DNA of 64,000 nt from Enterovibrio gelatinilyticus (GTDB lineage Bacteria; Pseudomonadota; Gammaproteobacteria; Enterobacterales; Vibrionaceae): assembly GCF_028683095.1 (NCBI RefSeq), contig NZ_JAJUBC010000022.1:1-64000 (forward strand), given 5' to 3'. The position numbers were made by a program, and so were the translations under genes. Positions 62,097 to 64,000 of the stretch are shown here, piece by piece. The stretch's first letter is position 1. The number at the start of each line of letters is the position of its first letter. Below the pieces are notes generated by a model. It was not told the origin of the DNA. It worked only from the letters and a program-made list of their open reading frames with translations, and did no database searches.

Positions 62097-63737
62097 TTAT
62101 TCTGCGATAATGAACATATCTTTGGTGTAGATATTGTCTTGAGGGTTCTTGTCTGGGTAGCCACCTACATTTGTTGCAACCAAGCGCGGCTGAACGTATT
62201 GGAAAATAGGAGCGATTGGCATGTCTTTCGCCAATTGAGCTTCAGCGATTGCGTAATAACCATTACGCTCAGCTTCCGTTTTAGCGACTTTGACAGCATC
62301 GTTCATGGCTTTATCAAAAATAGCACTCGAGTACTTCTGATCATTCGAGCCGTTATCAGTTTTTGCTATCGCTAGGAAAGATGACGCCTCGTTGTAGTCA
62401 GCACACCAGCCTGCACGACGGACATCAAAGTTGCCTTGCTTACTGTTGTCTAAGTACGTTTTCCACTCTTGGTTTTCCAAGGTCACGTTCACAAATTTAC
62501 CCAGAGACTTTTTCCACATGGACTGAATCGCAACAGCCGTTTTCTTGTGGTTTTCGCTGGTGTTGTAAAGCAGGGTAAAATCAAGTGGGTTACCCTTTCC
62601 AAAACCAGCTTCTGTCAAAAGCTCTTTCGCTTTTTCAACACGTTGCTTCTGGGTCATACCAGCATATTCTGGTGCATCCGGTGTGAAACCAGTAATACCA
62701 CTGTGAGTCAGTGCATATGCAGGCGTTTGACCTTGACCCCAAATTGCATTGGAAACGATATCGCGATCGATTGAGTAAGAGAGAGCTTTACGAACGCGTG
62801 CATCATCAAACGGCGCTTTTTGGGTATTAAAGCCGTAGTAATAAGTACATAGGTTTGGCGAAACAACCACATTTTGCGGATATTCTTTCTTCAAGCGACG
62901 GAACTGCTCATTCGGCACTTCATAAGTAATGTTGATTTCACCAGAAAGAAAACGGTTCATTTCAGCATTTTGGTTTTCGATTGGCAGGAAGGTAACTTTA
63001 TCGATAGCCGTGTCTTTGTTGTCCCAGTAATTTTCGTTACGCGACAAGACAATTTTTTCGTTAACAACCCAGTCAGTTAGCTGATAAGCACCGTTACTGA
63101 CAAAGTTTTCAGGTTTAGTCCACGCATCACCAAATTTTTCTGCCGTTGCTTTGTGCACAGGATACATGGTGGTGTGCGCCATCATCTTCACGAAATAAGG
63201 AAGAGGCACTTCAGTTTCAACAACGAGCGTTTCGGCATCGACCGCTTTAACACCTAGTTCTTCAACTGGCTTTTTCGCAGCAATAATATCTTTCGCACCC
63301 TTCATCTGGGTTTTTTCGATATACCACGCGTAAGGCGATGCTGTATTTGGATCTACCGCGCGCTTAAAACTGTATTCGAAGTCATAAGCGGTGACAGGGT
63401 CGCCATTTGACCACTTTGCATCTTTACGGATTTTAAATGTGAAGGTCTGGTTGTCATCCGTTGACCAAGATTCTGCAACACCGGGGATGGTATTGCCGAC
63501 AGCATCTTGAATAACTAGACCTTCCATCAAATCACGCAGAACGTGAGCTTCTGGCACGCCTTCTACTTTGTGCGGGTCAAGCGAAGCAACTTCAGTACCG
63601 TTACCGCGAACCATTTCCTGCACTGGAGCGAGTTTTACGCCAGCAGGAACTTCGACAGCTGTTGCAGTGAAAGAGGTAGCGGAAACCGCTAGACCAGCGC
63701 CCAGTAATAGCGCCTGAGTGATTTTGTTCTTATACAT
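62097..63737 (-). CDS. oppA: Periplasmic oligopeptide-binding protein OppA
   Basis: 546 residues with a Sec signal peptide (MYKNKITQALLLGAGLAVSA, cleavage near residue 27). Family 5 solute-binding protein: the mature part has GNGTEVASLDPHKVEGVPEA, LRDLMEGLVIQD and WSNGDPVTAYDFEYSFKRAV, as in E. coli OppA and MppA. Binds peptides of two to five residues and hands them to OppBC. GGAG lies nine bases before the ATG. First gene of a full oppABCDF operon. Confidence 0.95.
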   Translation of the reverse strand: MYKNKITQALLLGAGLAVSATSFTATAVEVPAGVKLAPVQEMVRGNGTEVASLDPHKVEGVPEAHVLRDLMEGLVIQDAVGNTIPGVAESWSTDDNQTFTFKIRKDAKWSNGDPVTAYDFEYSFKRAVDPNTASPYAWYIEKTQMKGAKDIIAAKKPVEELGVKAVDAETLVVETEVPLPYFVKMMAHTTMYPVHKATAEKFGDAWTKPENFVSNGAYQLTDWVVNEKIVLSRNENYWDNKDTAIDKVTFLPIENQNAEMNRFLSGEINITYEVPNEQFRRLKKEYPQNVVVSPNLCTYYYGFNTQKAPFDDARVRKALSYSIDRDIVSNAIWGQGQTPAYALTHSGITGFTPDAPEYAGMTQKQRVEKAKELLTEAGFGKGNPLDFTLLYNTSENHKKTAVAIQSMWKKSLGKFVNVTLENQEWKTYLDNSKQGNFDVRRAGWCADYNEASSFLAIAKTDNGSNDQKYSSAIFDKAMNDAVKVAKTEAERNGYYAIAEAQLAKDMPIAPIFQYVQPRLVATNVGGYPDKNPQDNIYTKDMFIIAE

Positions 63738-64000
63738 GCAGATACTCCAATTTATCCTTTGCTTGCATCCATGACACTCTCCGACACGCTTAAATCGAGA
63801 TGAAAACTAAGTCTCATTTCATCGAATCAATTCAGTAGGGGTGGAGAATTGCTTGGAACATTACCAAGCATCAAAGTAATTTGCCACAAAATCGACAAAA
63901 AAAGTCACATAAAACCAACATGGAGAGAAAAAGCAGCAGATATGACCATATGCATGAGCGTGATTGAACAGATACTTCACTGTTGAGGCATATGAAAGTA
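63738..64000 (-). promoter_or_regulatory. oppA upstream region
   Basis: 263 bp to the window end. It must hold the opp promoter and leader. No gene is seen; the region may extend past the window. Confidence 0.45.

Overview
The window is a chromosomal segment of a marine gamma-proteobacterium, most likely a member of the Vibrionaceae (Enterovibrio/Grimontia/Photobacterium/Vibrio group). The evidence is the housekeeping gene order (asmA-dcd-udk-apbC/metG; serS-rarA-lolA-ftsK-lrp/ald-trxB-cydDC-aat-bpt-infA/clpAS/cspD/icd/rluE-mnmA-hflD-purB-roxA-opp), a bpt gene directly after aat, and a palindromic extragenic repeat of the 'atacccaa...ttgggtat' kind common in this family. The genus is inferred; it was not tested by any search. 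No rRNA, tRNA, CRISPR, prophage, integron or transposase gene was seen, and no gene is cut by the window ends.

Accessory left third (1-20.5 kb): CysB with a METTL25-like methyltransferase and a TSUP permease; a membrane-anchored helical protein; a chemoreceptor and a periplasmic sugar-type binding protein forming a two-gene unit behind a sigma-28-like promoter; a three-gene cassette (DUF3100 permease, DUF340-like small permease, M20 amidohydrolase); a multicopper oxidase; an arginine-decarboxylase acid-response locus (AdiA divergent from a PotE-type antiporter plus a small exported His-rich protein); a second CysB-type regulator; a low-molecular-weight tyrosine phosphatase; CobO; and a DUF457 membrane protein.

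Middle (20.5-38 kb): CBS-domain protein, AsmA, dCTP deaminase, uridine kinase, the Fe-S carrier ApbC, methionyl-tRNA synthetase, an unrecognised helical protein, an 18-copy heptamer tandem repeat, an Aer-like receptor, SerS, RarA, LolA and FtsK. Right third (38-64 kb): Lrp divergent from alanine dehydrogenase, thioredoxin reductase, the CydDC exporter, the N-degron set (Aat, Bpt, ClpS, ClpA) around infA, CspD, isocitrate dehydrogenase, RluE, MnmA, HflD, PurB, the ribosomal oxygenase RoxA and a complete oppABCDF oligopeptide importer.

The most interesting items are the MCP plus binding-protein unit without ABC partners, the DUF3100/DUF340/M20 cassette, the small His-rich exported protein tied to the arginine-decarboxylase locus, the three length variants of one inverted-repeat element, and the heptamer array. 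None is proven to be a new system. Most intergenic gaps carry clear intrinsic terminators, listed individually.
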